A stretch of 62,625 bases of DNA from CAZSDU01 sp964605775 (GTDB lineage: Bacteria; Bacteroidota; Bacteroidia; Bacteroidales; FEN-979): NCBI GenBank assembly GCA_964605775.1, contig CAZSDU010000015.1, positions 1-62,625 on the forward strand, read 5' to 3'. The notes under the pieces are model-generated. The model was given only the letters and a program-made list of their open reading frames with translations, made no database searches and was not told the DNA's origin. This document shows, piece by piece, positions 1 to 7,924 of the stretch. How positions within the stretch are numbered: position 1 is the stretch's first letter; each line of letters begins with the position of its first letter. A program made the position numbers and the translations under genes.

Positions 1-71
1 GGTCAACTTTCCTCAAAAAATTTAAGGTTTTATGAATTTGAATACAGAAATTAAAAATTGAAATCCAAACG
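1..71. repeat. Diverged IS-end-like direct repeat, copy A
   Basis: The window opens with GGTCAACTTTCCTCAAAAA, which recurs at 3048-3066 in the same orientation. Similarity continues, with mismatches, for about 70 bp (shared blocks include GAATTTGA, TACAG and CAAACG). A further copy of the first 15 bases lies at 3026-3040. Repeated short motifs at one edge resemble the multiple terminal repeats of IS21-family elements. That family assignment is inference, since no transposase is present. The copy may be cut by the window edge. Confidence 0.5.
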
Positions 72-90
72 CCTCTGCCCTATATCATCA

Positions 91-135
91 TTTTTCACTT
101 TTCACTTTTCACTTTTCACTTATCACTTGTCATTG
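91..135. repeat. Heptad tandem repeat (TTTTCAC unit)
   Basis: Four near-perfect TTTTCAC units are followed by TTATCAC and TTGTCAT, all in a 7-bp register. The array overlaps the 3' end of the response regulator on the minus strand and encodes its last residues (TSDK) and its TGA stop. It belongs to the same style of degenerate 7-bp repeat seen at more than a dozen other places here. Confidence 0.8.
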
Positions 136-754
136 GAATCAGCCTCTGACAAAGAAAAATTCTGACCAGTTCGGGTAAGGTGGAAGCTCCTGTTTTTTGT
201 CGCAGTGCCCTCAGGGTTTTTTCAATGGATGAAGGAGATTTATCGTGTTTTGCGGCAATTCTTTTAATGGTCATTCCAAGGGAGAGATCTCGTCCGATTT
301 CTAACTCTTCCCGGGTGAAGAAAAAATTGTCGTTTCCTTTGATGCCGGAATACGGAGCAGAAAGTAAGTCGTTCGGAAGAACGATATTCCCTGCTGCAAC
401 CTGTACAATAGTACTGATAATATTTTCTTGATCCAGGCATTTGCGCATGTAAGCGCTTATTCCTGCATGGAACATTCTTTGTATCCACCAGACGGAATTC
501 TCGGCAGTATAAATAATGACAGGAATACCCGGAAGGGTCATATTGAGTAATTTCAGATTCTCGAGCGGATCATCATCCCCGAGAAACAGATCAAGGAGAA
601 TAACCTGCACATCCATTGAAGGAAGTAAAGTGATTGCCTCTTTGATGTTCAATGAAGATCCGGTAATTCTCACTCCTTCTTCTGAATCGGAGAGCATGAA
701 GTCCAGTCCTTCCAGAATAGCCGGGTGATCATCGATCAAAAAAACATTGATCAT
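116..754 (-). CDS. Orphan LuxR/NarL-type response regulator
   Basis: A 212-residue two-domain response regulator, expected to bind DNA when phosphorylated by a sensor kinase. The receiver domain (about 1-120) has the acidic pair D8-D9, the probable phosphoacceptor D55 in ILLDLF and K105 in the YMRK position. A helix-turn-helix of the LuxR type spans about 145-205 but is diverged: the usual LTxRExEVL start reads FTREELEIG. No kinase gene is adjacent, so its signal is unknown. It lies downstream, on the same strand, of a secreted CxxC protein and two small secreted proteins, which are possible co-regulated genes (inference). Its C-terminus and stop are made by a heptad repeat. Confidence 0.85.
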   Translation of the reverse strand: MINVFLIDDHPAILEGLDFMLSDSEEGVRITGSSLNIKEAITLLPSMDVQVILLDLFLGDDDPLENLKLLNMTLPGIPVIIYTAENSVWWIQRMFHAGISAYMRKCLDQENIISTIVQVAAGNIVLPNDLLSAPYSGIKGNDNFFFTREELEIGRDLSLGMTIKRIAAKHDKSPSSIEKTLRALRQKTGASTLPELVRIFLCQRLIPMTSDK

Positions 755-886
755 CCTTATTGTTGGTTGTGAAGTACCAAAGGTAAATAATATATATCAG
801 GGAAACAAATATATCAAGGAAAAAAACAGGGCAGAATTAAGCGTATAACCTATCTGGACCATTTTTTTATAGTCTTGATAAATAGA

Positions 887-2281
887 TCAATAATTAACCG
901 AAATTATATTTCCTTTCCCTGTCAAGCCGATTAACCTGCCTTTTTTCCAGAATGCTAATATGGTTTTTGTTGACAGAAAATGCTCAGGAAGGAAAAGTGT
1001 TTTTTTTACTGTAAATTTTCCAGGATCGAATTCCAGAATTTTTATTGTTTTCTCTTTCTCCAACACCATTAGTTGTAATACATTATCAATATAACAAGCA
1101 TCAAGAATCTGAAAGTCAAAATGGACACTTTGAATATCGTTGAACGAAAATGTAAAATCCTTGTTTTGAAAGGGCAGCATGAATTTTTGTCCGGTTTCCA
1201 TATTTAATACTTCAGGGGAGCGGCTGTAAAACAAAAAGGGCCATGCAATAATTTCTGTCAGAAAGTTAGTCCCTAATCCTGTTTTTATGTAATATTCAGG
1301 TATCCTATCTGTTACCAGTTTTCTGTTATTTGCTTTTCCGTTTTCAAGTTGCCAGATATCGAGCAAATAAGGTTTAAGGCTGTCGGATGAAACGCTCTGA
1401 AATATTACCTCAGATTTGGAAACTGGAAACAAATTGGTGGGTATGGGATAATATAAGTGCGATTCATAACGGAAATTCCCCAGTGCGTAAAATACCGTTT
1501 TCCCGGCATATGAAATACACGTACTCAATATTACATGTTCCCTGATTAGATAGACGGTATCGCCTCTGTTTTTTTTCATTAAGGGGTAACTTCCCGTAAC
1601 GATGAAATGGTCATCAAGAAAACAACATCCATCCAACAAAGCAACATCATTCTGGGTTGTTTTAAGCCATGATCGTGCATTGTTAAATAATTTCAGGGAA
1701 ACAGAATCAACATTCATCCATTTGTAAAACGTATCAACCGGAAAAGTTTCTTTATTAAATATTTTAAGAATTTTTTTATCCGTCAGGTGAATTAAATATA
1801 TTTCATTGAATATCAGATCATTCAAGGCGATTAAATTGCCCGATGTTTTTATTCTGACGGCCTGGCTCATTGAATTCGAATCGGGAAGCGTAAACAGCGT
1901 ATCAACCTGGAACAGGTTGTCAAAATCGCGCATGGAGTAATTTTCAAGGCCGGAAGTATAGACCAGTTTTGTTGAATCGTAGAGGTAAATCTCCGATAAT
2001 GGCATATGATTCAGGCTGTTAAACAGTGAATCGGAATGGATAACGAAGTAATTTCTTTTTAATCCCAGCCTTGAACGGATAAATTTGCCGGAAATCCTTT
2101 GATCAGATTCCTTAAGCAACAAAACGGTTTTTATTCCTTCAGGAAGTCTTTCTATGGAACAAAATCCCCCGTAACAGTTGTGGCAATCGGTCAGGTTGAG
2201 CTTAACAACAATGCTGTCCTGTGCCATTAAACAATAGAAATTTAGCAGGAAAAAAGTTAAAGTCAATTGGAGTTTTTTCAT
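887..2281 (-). CDS. Secreted protein with N-terminal CxxC (thioredoxin-like?)
   Basis: A 464-residue protein of unknown function. It begins with a clear signal peptide (about 1-20, ending near MAQ) and so should be exported. Just after it lies D-C-H-N-C (C33, C36), followed by C41. The first ~130 residues have the alternating pattern of a thioredoxin-like fold, while the rest is rich in short beta strands, as in six-bladed propeller proteins of this phylum. Both fold guesses are inference. The gene is AT-rich compared with genes after 3.4 kb. It lies 63 bp downstream of two small secreted proteins on the same strand. Confidence 0.7.
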   Translation of the reverse strand: MKKLQLTLTFFLLNFYCLMAQDSIVVKLNLTDCHNCYGGFCSIERLPEGIKTVLLLKESDQRISGKFIRSRLGLKRNYFVIHSDSLFNSLNHMPLSEIYLYDSTKLVYTSGLENYSMRDFDNLFQVDTLFTLPDSNSMSQAVRIKTSGNLIALNDLIFNEIYLIHLTDKKILKIFNKETFPVDTFYKWMNVDSVSLKLFNNARSWLKTTQNDVALLDGCCFLDDHFIVTGSYPLMKKNRGDTVYLIREHVILSTCISYAGKTVFYALGNFRYESHLYYPIPTNLFPVSKSEVIFQSVSSDSLKPYLLDIWQLENGKANNRKLVTDRIPEYYIKTGLGTNFLTEIIAWPFLFYSRSPEVLNMETGQKFMLPFQNKDFTFSFNDIQSVHFDFQILDACYIDNVLQLMVLEKEKTIKILEFDPGKFTVKKTLFLPEHFLSTKTILAFWKKGRLIGLTGKGNIISVNY

Positions 2282-2344
2282 GATAACAATAAAAAAATAT
2301 CTGAATGAAATATTTTCAATCTCATACAGATATTGTTAATACTT

Positions 2345-2659
2345 TCATTGAATTTTATTAAATGAATATGTGATTGAACCATCTTCTCCAACCAGCGAAG
2401 AAACAGGACCTTGTGCTTTGAAAACGTTTCCATCATAATTCACAATCAATTCGGTACTTCCTCCATTATTGTTATTCCGAATAATAAAAGAATAACAGAT
2501 ATGATTTTCAAAGGGAGGAGAACAAGTAATTAGTTTAATGCCATTGTATTCTCCTACAACTTTTAAAACACCAGGTACGAAACAGACGGTTCCTCCCTGA
2601 TCTTCAGAATAACCTAAAAGTGTTAAACAAGAGAAAAGAATAATAAGAACTTTTTTCAT
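2345..2659 (-). CDS. Small secreted cysteine protein, paralogue A
   Basis: A 104-residue hypothetical protein. It starts with a signal peptide (MKKVLIILFSCLTLLGYS), so the mature part of about 85 residues should be outside the cytoplasm. It contains C-S-P-P-F-x4-C, which matches C-D-P-P-Y-x3-C in the gene immediately upstream. The preceding residues I-T are also shared, so the two look like diverged tandem duplicates. No known family is recognised. The start is an ATG 9 bp after the neighbour's stop, suggesting one transcript. Confidence 0.65.
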   Translation of the reverse strand: MKKVLIILFSCLTLLGYSEDQGGTVCFVPGVLKVVGEYNGIKLITCSPPFENHICYSFIIRNNNNGGSTELIVNYDGNVFKAQGPVSSLVGEDGSITYSFNKIQ

Positions 2660-2668
2660 GATATTTTT

Positions 2669-2953
2669 TTATTTAGTGACGCCAAGAATTACTTTGTTGC
2701 TAAGTTCGGTTGTTTGAATTACAAAAGAGTCGTAATGAAGTATCACCCCATTATCTGGAAAATAAACATTGCCCGTTGAAGGATCATGTATTAAACAAAC
2801 ACGATCATATGGCGGATCACAAGTAATAATATAGAAATGCCATGCTATTTCTATATGTCTATGACCTAATATTGCTACTGGTTGTTGATCCTCAGCCTTC
2901 ATCATTGTGGGAAATGTGAAGGCAATAAAAATAATTAAAAGAAATTTTTTCAT
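2669..2953 (-). CDS. Small secreted cysteine protein, paralogue B
   Basis: A 94-residue hypothetical protein with a signal peptide (about 1-20, ending near MKAE). It carries the motif ITCDPPYDRVC, related to ITCSPP...C of the next gene. The two conserved cysteines could form a disulfide in the periplasm or outside the cell (inference). It is the first gene of an apparent transcript running leftwards through both small proteins and the 464-residue secreted protein. Function unknown. Confidence 0.65.
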   Translation of the reverse strand: MKKFLLIIFIAFTFPTMMKAEDQQPVAILGHRHIEIAWHFYIITCDPPYDRVCLIHDPSTGNVYFPDNGVILHYDSFVIQTTELSNKVILGVTK

Positions 2954-3025
2954 GGTTTTTAAATTTTGGGGTTTAAAATATTGTTAAAACGAAGCAAACA
3001 TAATATAAAAAAATTACTTTAGGCC

Positions 3026-3119
3026 GGTCAACTTTCCTCAATTTTCTGGTCAACTTTCCTCAAAAAGTTTTCCGGTTTCCGGAATTTGATTACAGATGTA
3101 AAAAATGGGAATGCAAACG
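3026..3119. repeat. IS-end-like direct repeat, copy B with doubled motif
   Basis: GGTCAACTTTCCTCA occurs at 3026-3040 and again at 3048-3062. The second copy continues into about 70 bp alignable with the first 71 bases of the window. Two closely spaced copies of one motif fit the layout of an IS21-like end, but no transposase or opposite end is visible, so it may be a remnant. Confidence 0.5.
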
Positions 3120-3168
3120 ATTTAAATCACTCAATCGTAAATCTAAAATCCAAAATTGTAAATCGATC
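3118..3168. repeat. Heptad tandem repeat (AATCxxA unit)
   Basis: Successive units AATCGTA, AATCTAA, AATCCAA, AATTGTA and AATCGAT keep a 7-bp register. The array ends directly at the TGA stop of the DUF2795 gene (3167-3169). Confidence 0.7.
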
Positions 3169-3388
3169 AGTATTCGTCTTCGTGGAAGAAGAAATCGTCT
3201 TTGGTGGGATAATCAGGCCAAATATCCTCGATACGTTCGTAGGTTTCGCCTTCATCTTCAATTTCCTTTAAATTCTCAACAACTTCCTGAGGTGCGCCTG
3301 AGCGGATCGCCCAATCGACCAGCTCATCCTTGGTAGCAGGCCAGGGAGCATCTTCAAGTTTTGAGGCCAATTCGAGTGTCCAGTACAT
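3167..3388 (-). CDS. DUF2795 family small acidic protein
   Basis: A 73-residue protein of a short family strongly conserved in Bacteroidota. It is recognised from its whole sequence, including MYWTLELASKLEDAPWPA at the start and the acidic tail with WPDYPTKDDF and HEDEY. No enzymatic motif, signal peptide or membrane segment is present, so it is expected to be cytoplasmic. Function is not known. It is transcribed alone, with a well-formed promoter candidate just upstream (3414-3445). Confidence 0.9.
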   Translation of the reverse strand: MYWTLELASKLEDAPWPATKDELVDWAIRSGAPQEVVENLKEIEDEGETYERIEDIWPDYPTKDDFFFHEDEY

Positions 3389-3413
3389 TTCTATACGTTT
3401 TTTGAAATTCTTG

Positions 3414-3445
3414 CAAAAGTATAAAAAATAAAATCAAAAAGTCAA
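3414..3445 (-). promoter_or_regulatory. Promoter candidate for the DUF2795 gene
   Basis: On the minus strand, TTG (3445-3443) is separated by 21 bp from TACTTTTG (3421-3414). This matches the Bacteroidota pattern TTG-N17-23-TAnnTTTG. The ATG follows about 25 bp downstream. It is the best-formed promoter in the window. Confidence 0.6.
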
Positions 3446-3455
3446 GGAAAAAAAA

Positions 3456-3491
3456 GATGAGGGATGACAGACGTCGGATGGCGGATGTAGC
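3456..3491. repeat. Heptad tandem repeat (GATGxCx unit)
   Basis: Units GATGACA, GACGTCG, GATGGCG and GATGTAG follow one another in a 7-bp register. They lie between the DUF2795 promoter and the 3' end of the adenosyltransferase gene. Confidence 0.6.
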
Positions 3492-3497
3492 TTAATC

Positions 3498-4061
3498 TTA
3501 TTCAGGTTCCGGGATCCATTTTGTTTCCTTTGCATCTAATTCTTTCCCAGTCTTTCTGGCTAATACGAACAGATAATCCGATAAACGGTTAAGGAAACGA
3601 ATTATTATATCTTCAACAGGATTGGTGTTACTCAGGCGGATGAGCGAACGTTCTGCCCGCCGGCAAACGGTTCTTGCCACATGACAATAGGAAACAAGGG
3701 GATGTCCGCCGGGAAGGATGAAATGATGCAAAGGAGGAAGATCTTCGTTCATGGCATCGATCTCATGTTCAAGCATCAGGATATCTTCCTCTTTCAGACC
3801 GGGTAAAGGTCTGGTATCTTTTTCCGGATCGCGGGCGATCAGCGCTTCGGCAATGAAAAGGTTTTCCTGAACCCGGATCAGCATATCCCGGTAGTGAGGA
3901 TTGATTTCCTGGTCGCGGATCAGCCCGATAAAACTGTTTAGTTCATCCAGGTTGCCGTAGGCTTCCACACGTTCATGACTTTTAGGAACACGGGTTCCGC
4001 CAAGCAGCGAAGTTTCGCCCTTGTCACCCCCCTTGGTGTATATTTTAAAGTCGTCGGACAT
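3498..4061 (-). CDS. PduO-type cob(I)alamin adenosyltransferase
   Basis: A 187-residue enzyme that transfers the adenosyl group of ATP to cob(I)alamin, making coenzyme B12. The family's N-terminal ATP-binding segment KIYTKGGDKGETSLLGG is present at about 6-22, and the R-x-x-C-R-R-A-E-R-S helix at about 131-140. Length is normal. Its presence implies B12-dependent enzymes elsewhere in the genome. It lies downstream of pckG on the same strand, separated by an 8-bp-unit repeat that may fold into a hairpin. Confidence 0.93.
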   Translation of the reverse strand: MSDDFKIYTKGGDKGETSLLGGTRVPKSHERVEAYGNLDELNSFIGLIRDQEINPHYRDMLIRVQENLFIAEALIARDPEKDTRPLPGLKEEDILMLEHEIDAMNEDLPPLHHFILPGGHPLVSYCHVARTVCRRAERSLIRLSNTNPVEDIIIRFLNRLSDYLFVLARKTGKELDAKETKWIPEPE

Positions 4062-4070
4062 ATGAAAATT

Positions 4071-4149
4071 TAGTAACAGAGTAACAGAGTAACAAAGTGT
4101 CGATATTACCCTGTTACTTTGTTACTTTGTCACTTTGTCACTTTGTTAT
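4071..4149. repeat. Octad repeat with inverted arms
   Basis: AGTAACAG-type units (4072-4100) are followed by TTACTTTG/TCACTTTG units (4113-4146), all in an 8-bp register. The two halves are roughly inverted, for example GTAACAAAGT against ACTTTGTTAC, so RNA from either strand could form a hairpin. The pckG stop codon (4146-4148) lies in the last unit. Confidence 0.7.
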
Positions 4150-5936
4150 CCCTTAAATCTGCTCTTCAATTTTTCAAATTCATCAGCCATTTCTTTTGGC
4201 AGACGGTCGCCGAAGATTTTCTGGTGTTCCGCGATCAGTTCGCATTCGGCCAGCCATTCTCCTTTGTCAACTTTTAAGATTTCATCCATTTTCCCGGCAA
4301 CTCCTTCCAGACCGCTTGTATCGACAGCCGTGGGAGCGGGAACATAACCGATGGGTGTCTGCTTCGCTTCAGCCGTTTGTTCCAGTCGTTCAAAGATCCA
4401 TTTCAGTACCCGGATATTATCTCCGTATCCCGGCCATAGGAATTTACCATCCTGGCCTTTACGGAACCAGTTAACATTAAAGATCCTGGGTAATTTTGTT
4501 TTATCCCTTGCATTTTTACCGATTTCCACCCAATGGCCGAAATAATCGCCCATATGATAACCGCAAAAAGGAAGCATGGCAAAAGGATCGCGGCGTACGC
4601 CGGCTTTCAGTCCAATGGCAGCAGCAGTGACTTCGGAACCAACAATGGATCCCATGAAAACACCATGGTTCCAGTCTAAGGATTCATAAACCAAGGGAAC
4701 GGTCCCTGGTCTTCTTCCTCCGAAAAGAAAAGCAGAAATGGGTACGCCTTTGGGATTTTCCCAGTCTTTATCAATCACCGGACATTGTCTGGCCGGGGCA
4801 GTGAACCTGGCATTGGGATGAGCGGCAGGCTTTCCGCTTTCAGGCTTGTAAACCTCGTTGGTCCAGGTAATAGATCCTTCCGGAATCGGTGAACCTATAC
4901 CTTCCCACCAGATATCTCCATCGGGAGTGAGGGCAGTATTTGTGAAGATGGAATCGGCCTTGCAGGAAAGCATGGCATTTGGATTCGTTTCCATGGAAGT
5001 ATAAGGAGCCACGCCAAAAAATCCCGCTTCGGGATTGATGGCATAAAGTCTCCCATCTTCACCGAATTTCATCCAGGCGATGTCATCACCTACCGTTTCA
5101 ACTTTCCATCCGGGAATGCTGGGGATCAGCATGGCCAGGTTGGTTTTGCCGCAGGCACTTGGGAAAGCAGCCGCGAAATAGCGTTTTACTCCTTTGGGGT
5201 TAGTGATGCCCATGATAAGCATATGCTCGGCCATCCAGCCTTCGCGCCGGGCCATACTGGAGGCTATACGCAGGGCCAGACATTTTTTTCCGAGCAGGGC
5301 ATTTCCGCCATAGCCACTTCCGAATGACCAGATTTCATTGGTTTCCGGGAAATGGGTGATATATTTCTTTTCGATGGGAGCACAGGGCCAGCTTACGTCT
5401 TTCTGTCCGGGTTCCAGGGGAGCTCCGACGGAATGCATGCAGGGGATAAAATCCCCCTCTCCCAGAATATCAAGAACTGCGGTTCCCATGCGGGTCATGA
5501 TGCGCATATTCACAACAACATAAGGTGAATCGGTGATCTGGATTCCTATTTTGGCAATGTCAGAACCCAGCGGACCCATACTGAAAGGAATCACATACAA
5601 GGTACGGCCTTTCATGCATCCGCGGAATGCCTCTGTCAGGATCTTTTTCATTTCCACCGGATCCATCCAGTTGTTCGTGGGACCGGCATCTTCTTTTTTT
5701 ACAGAACAGATGTAGGTTCTGTTTTCAACCCGGGCAACATCACTGGGATCGCTTTGAAAATAATAGGAATTTGGGCGTTTTTCTTCGTTTAATTTGATTG
5801 CAGCACCTGTTTTTACAGCAAAATCAAGTAATTGCTGATTCTCCTGTTCCGAACCATCACACCAGTGAATGGCATCCGGCTGACATAAAGCAGCCCAATC
5901 ATCTACCCATGTCTGAAGTTTTTTACTGATTTTCAT
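4146..5936 (-). CDS. pckG: Phosphoenolpyruvate carboxykinase (GTP)
   Basis: A 596-residue enzyme that interconverts oxaloacetate and phosphoenolpyruvate with GTP/GDP, linking the TCA cycle to gluconeogenesis or fumarate fermentation. The GTP-type family is shown by the P-loop FPSACGKTNLAM (with the reactive Cys), the following GDDIAWMKF metal-binding motif and NPEAGFFGVAPYTS. Length is typical, and ATP-type enzymes are about 530 residues. The start at MKISKKLQTWV fits the family. It follows an aspartate aminotransferase on the same strand, which also handles oxaloacetate. Confidence 0.95.
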   Translation of the reverse strand: MKISKKLQTWVDDWAALCQPDAIHWCDGSEQENQQLLDFAVKTGAAIKLNEEKRPNSYYFQSDPSDVARVENRTYICSVKKEDAGPTNNWMDPVEMKKILTEAFRGCMKGRTLYVIPFSMGPLGSDIAKIGIQITDSPYVVVNMRIMTRMGTAVLDILGEGDFIPCMHSVGAPLEPGQKDVSWPCAPIEKKYITHFPETNEIWSFGSGYGGNALLGKKCLALRIASSMARREGWMAEHMLIMGITNPKGVKRYFAAAFPSACGKTNLAMLIPSIPGWKVETVGDDIAWMKFGEDGRLYAINPEAGFFGVAPYTSMETNPNAMLSCKADSIFTNTALTPDGDIWWEGIGSPIPEGSITWTNEVYKPESGKPAAHPNARFTAPARQCPVIDKDWENPKGVPISAFLFGGRRPGTVPLVYESLDWNHGVFMGSIVGSEVTAAAIGLKAGVRRDPFAMLPFCGYHMGDYFGHWVEIGKNARDKTKLPRIFNVNWFRKGQDGKFLWPGYGDNIRVLKWIFERLEQTAEAKQTPIGYVPAPTAVDTSGLEGVAGKMDEILKVDKGEWLAECELIAEHQKIFGDRLPKEMADEFEKLKSRFKG

Positions 5937-5945
5937 AATTGAAAA

Positions 5946-5984
5946 GTTAGTGAGTTAGTGAGTTGGTGAGCTCGCGAGCTTACC
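5946..5984. repeat. Octad repeat (GTTAGTGA unit)
   Basis: GTTAGTGA, GTTAGTGA, GTTGGTGA, GCTCGCGA and GCTTACC form an 8-bp tandem array. It lies in the 60-bp gap between the aspartate aminotransferase stop and the pckG start. Confidence 0.7.
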
Positions 5985-5996
5985 AAACGTGTCAAT

Positions 5997-7199
5997 TTAT
6001 TTTAATTCTGATAGTGCTGTTTTAATTCTTCTGGCTGCTTCAGTCAGTTTGTCCTTGCTTGTGGCATAGGAGAAGCGGATACAATTCGGGTCGCCGAAAG
6101 CATCGCCGGGAACAAGGGCGACAAATACCTTATTGAGGAGGTACATGCACAGATCATTGCTGTTCTGAATGCTTGTTTTACCATCGGATTTACCGAAATA
6201 CCAGGAGATATCCGGAAAGATGTAGAAGGCTCCATCCGGGTAATTCAATTTCATGCCCGGAATTTCAGCCAGTAATTGAAGCATCAGGTCGCGGCGTTCG
6301 CGGAAAGCCTGCTGCATGATTTTCATATCGGGAGTGGCATCGGGAGCAGTGGCGAATGCCTTCAGCGCTGCACGCTGGGCAATAGAAGAAGCGGCAGAGG
6401 TAAATTGTCCCTGTAATTTATCACAGGCCTTGGCAATGGCCAATGGCGCCGCAATAAAACCGATTCTCCACCCGGTCATGGCATAGCCTTTTGAAACGCC
6501 GTTGATCAGCACGACCTGATTTTTAATAAAATCAAACTGGCAGATGCTTTCATGTTTGCCAATAAAGTTGATGTGTTCGTAAATTTCATCGGCAATGATG
6601 GTGATATCGGGATGTTTCGCCATGACTTCTGCAATTCCCTTTAATTCTTCTCTGGTATAAACCGATCCGGTGGGATTGCAAGGGGAACTATAAATGAGAA
6701 CTTTTGTTTTCGGAGTAATGGCGGCCTCAAGTTGTGCCGGTGTGACCTTGAAATTATTTTCTATCCTGGCAGGAATAAACACGGATTTTCCTTCTGCCAC
6801 TTTCACGATTTCTTTGTAAGAAACCCAGTAAGGAGCGGGAACGAGTACTTCATCTCCGGGGTTCACCAGGCTGAGCATGACATTGGCAATGGATTGCTTG
6901 GCGCCGGTGGAAACAACGATCTGATTGCATTCGTAATCCAGGTTGTTATCCCGTTTCAGCTTAAGGCAAATGGCCTTGCGCAGGTCTTCATATCCAGCAA
7001 CCGGGGGATAGAAACTGAAATTATGGTCAATGCCCTCTTTGGCAGCATTTTTAATATAGTCGGGGGTGTTGAAGTCGGGTTCCCCCAGGCTGAGGTTGAT
7101 CACATCGTGGCCTTCGGCTTTCAGTTCGCGGCTTTTGCGCGACATGGCCAGGGTTTCACTTTCGGACAGGTACTGGATTCGGTTCGCGAGTGTTGTCAT
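5997..7199 (-). CDS. Aspartate aminotransferase (class I/II)
   Basis: A 400-residue pyridoxal-phosphate enzyme expected to exchange amino groups between aspartate and 2-oxoglutarate. Visible features are NLSLGEPDFNTP near the N-terminus, SSPCNPTGSVY, the DEIYEH motif, the Schiff-base lysine in NGVSKGYAMTGWRIG and the C-terminal arginine in NCIRFSYA. The closest subgroup appears to be the bacterial AspC/AatA subfamily I-gamma, though related aminotransferases are hard to separate by eye. A TAACTTTG box (minus strand, 7241-7234) upstream is a weak promoter candidate. Confidence 0.9.
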   Translation of the reverse strand: MTTLANRIQYLSESETLAMSRKSRELKAEGHDVINLSLGEPDFNTPDYIKNAAKEGIDHNFSFYPPVAGYEDLRKAICLKLKRDNNLDYECNQIVVSTGAKQSIANVMLSLVNPGDEVLVPAPYWVSYKEIVKVAEGKSVFIPARIENNFKVTPAQLEAAITPKTKVLIYSSPCNPTGSVYTREELKGIAEVMAKHPDITIIADEIYEHINFIGKHESICQFDFIKNQVVLINGVSKGYAMTGWRIGFIAAPLAIAKACDKLQGQFTSAASSIAQRAALKAFATAPDATPDMKIMQQAFRERRDLMLQLLAEIPGMKLNYPDGAFYIFPDISWYFGKSDGKTSIQNSNDLCMYLLNKVFVALVPGDAFGDPNCIRFSYATSKDKLTEAARRIKTALSELK

Positions 7200-7300
7200 A
7201 ATGTAGTGATAATGAAGTTTTTGTAAAAAGAAACAAAGTTAGGCAAATTTTTGAATCACGATAAAAAAACTGAAATATTTTAAGAAGAAACCTGATAGCA

Positions 7301-7353
7301 GATGACGGATGGCAGAAAAAATCGTCAATCGTCATTCGTAAATCGTAATTTTG
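7301..7353. repeat. Heptad repeat containing a promoter-like box
   Basis: GATGACG and GATGGCA units are followed by CGTCAAT, CGTCATT, CGTAAAT and CGTAATT in a 7-bp register. The final unit creates TAATTTTG (7346-7353), a match to the TAnnTTTG -7 element, 16 bp before the ATG of the next plus-strand gene. Confidence 0.65.
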
Positions 7354-7369
7354 TAAAAAACACCTGCCT

Positions 7370-7918
7370 ATGTATCCCAGTGTTGATCATCCTTTTATTT
7401 TCCACCTGCTTGGTGGATTTCTGCGCTTCATTTTCATTTTCGGAGCCGCTTTTTTTCTGTTGTGGTATTATTTAAAACATACAAAGAAGCCTATACAAGA
7501 GATCATCCCAACGGATGACCATAAGATCATCCTGCCATTGAAGTTACAGGCTTATGAACGATTCGTCCTGCTGCTTGAAAGGATTCATCCGGCCAATCTG
7601 GTGATGCGGGTGAACAGCGCCGGACTTTCTTCCATACAGTTGCAATCACAGCTTGTAAGAAGCATCCGGGAGGAATTTGAATACAATCTTTCTCAGCAAT
7701 TATATATTTCTGAAGCTTCCTGGGAAATGATTAAGAATGCCAAGGAAGAAACCATTGCCCTGATCAATCAGGCGTCGGGAAAAGTCGGTGAAAATGCTTA
7801 TTCCTCGGAATTGATCAAAGCGATTTTTGATATTTCCATGGAAAGGGGTAAACTTCCCGTGGAAACGGCCCTGGAAACAATTAAAAGGGAACTGCAGGGA
7901 AGTAAGAGTTTTGTCTGA
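7370..7918 (+). CDS. Conserved membrane-anchored protein, unknown function
   Basis: A 182-residue protein with one transmembrane segment near the N-terminus (about 14-33, FLRFIFIFGAAFFLLWYYL) and a soluble, mostly helical cytoplasmic part. The region beginning LKLQAYERFVLLLERIHPANL resembles a hypothetical family I associate with Bacteroidota, but I cannot name it with certainty. It is converging with the GNAT gene, 6 bp away. Its promoter box appears to be supplied by the preceding heptad repeat. Confidence 0.75.
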   Translation: MYPSVDHPFIFHLLGGFLRFIFIFGAAFFLLWYYLKHTKKPIQEIIPTDDHKIILPLKLQAYERFVLLLERIHPANLVMRVNSAGLSSIQLQSQLVRSIREEFEYNLSQQLYISEASWEMIKNAKEETIALINQASGKVGENAYSSELIKAIFDISMERGKLPVETALETIKRELQGSKSFV

Positions 7919-7924
7919 ATGGAT

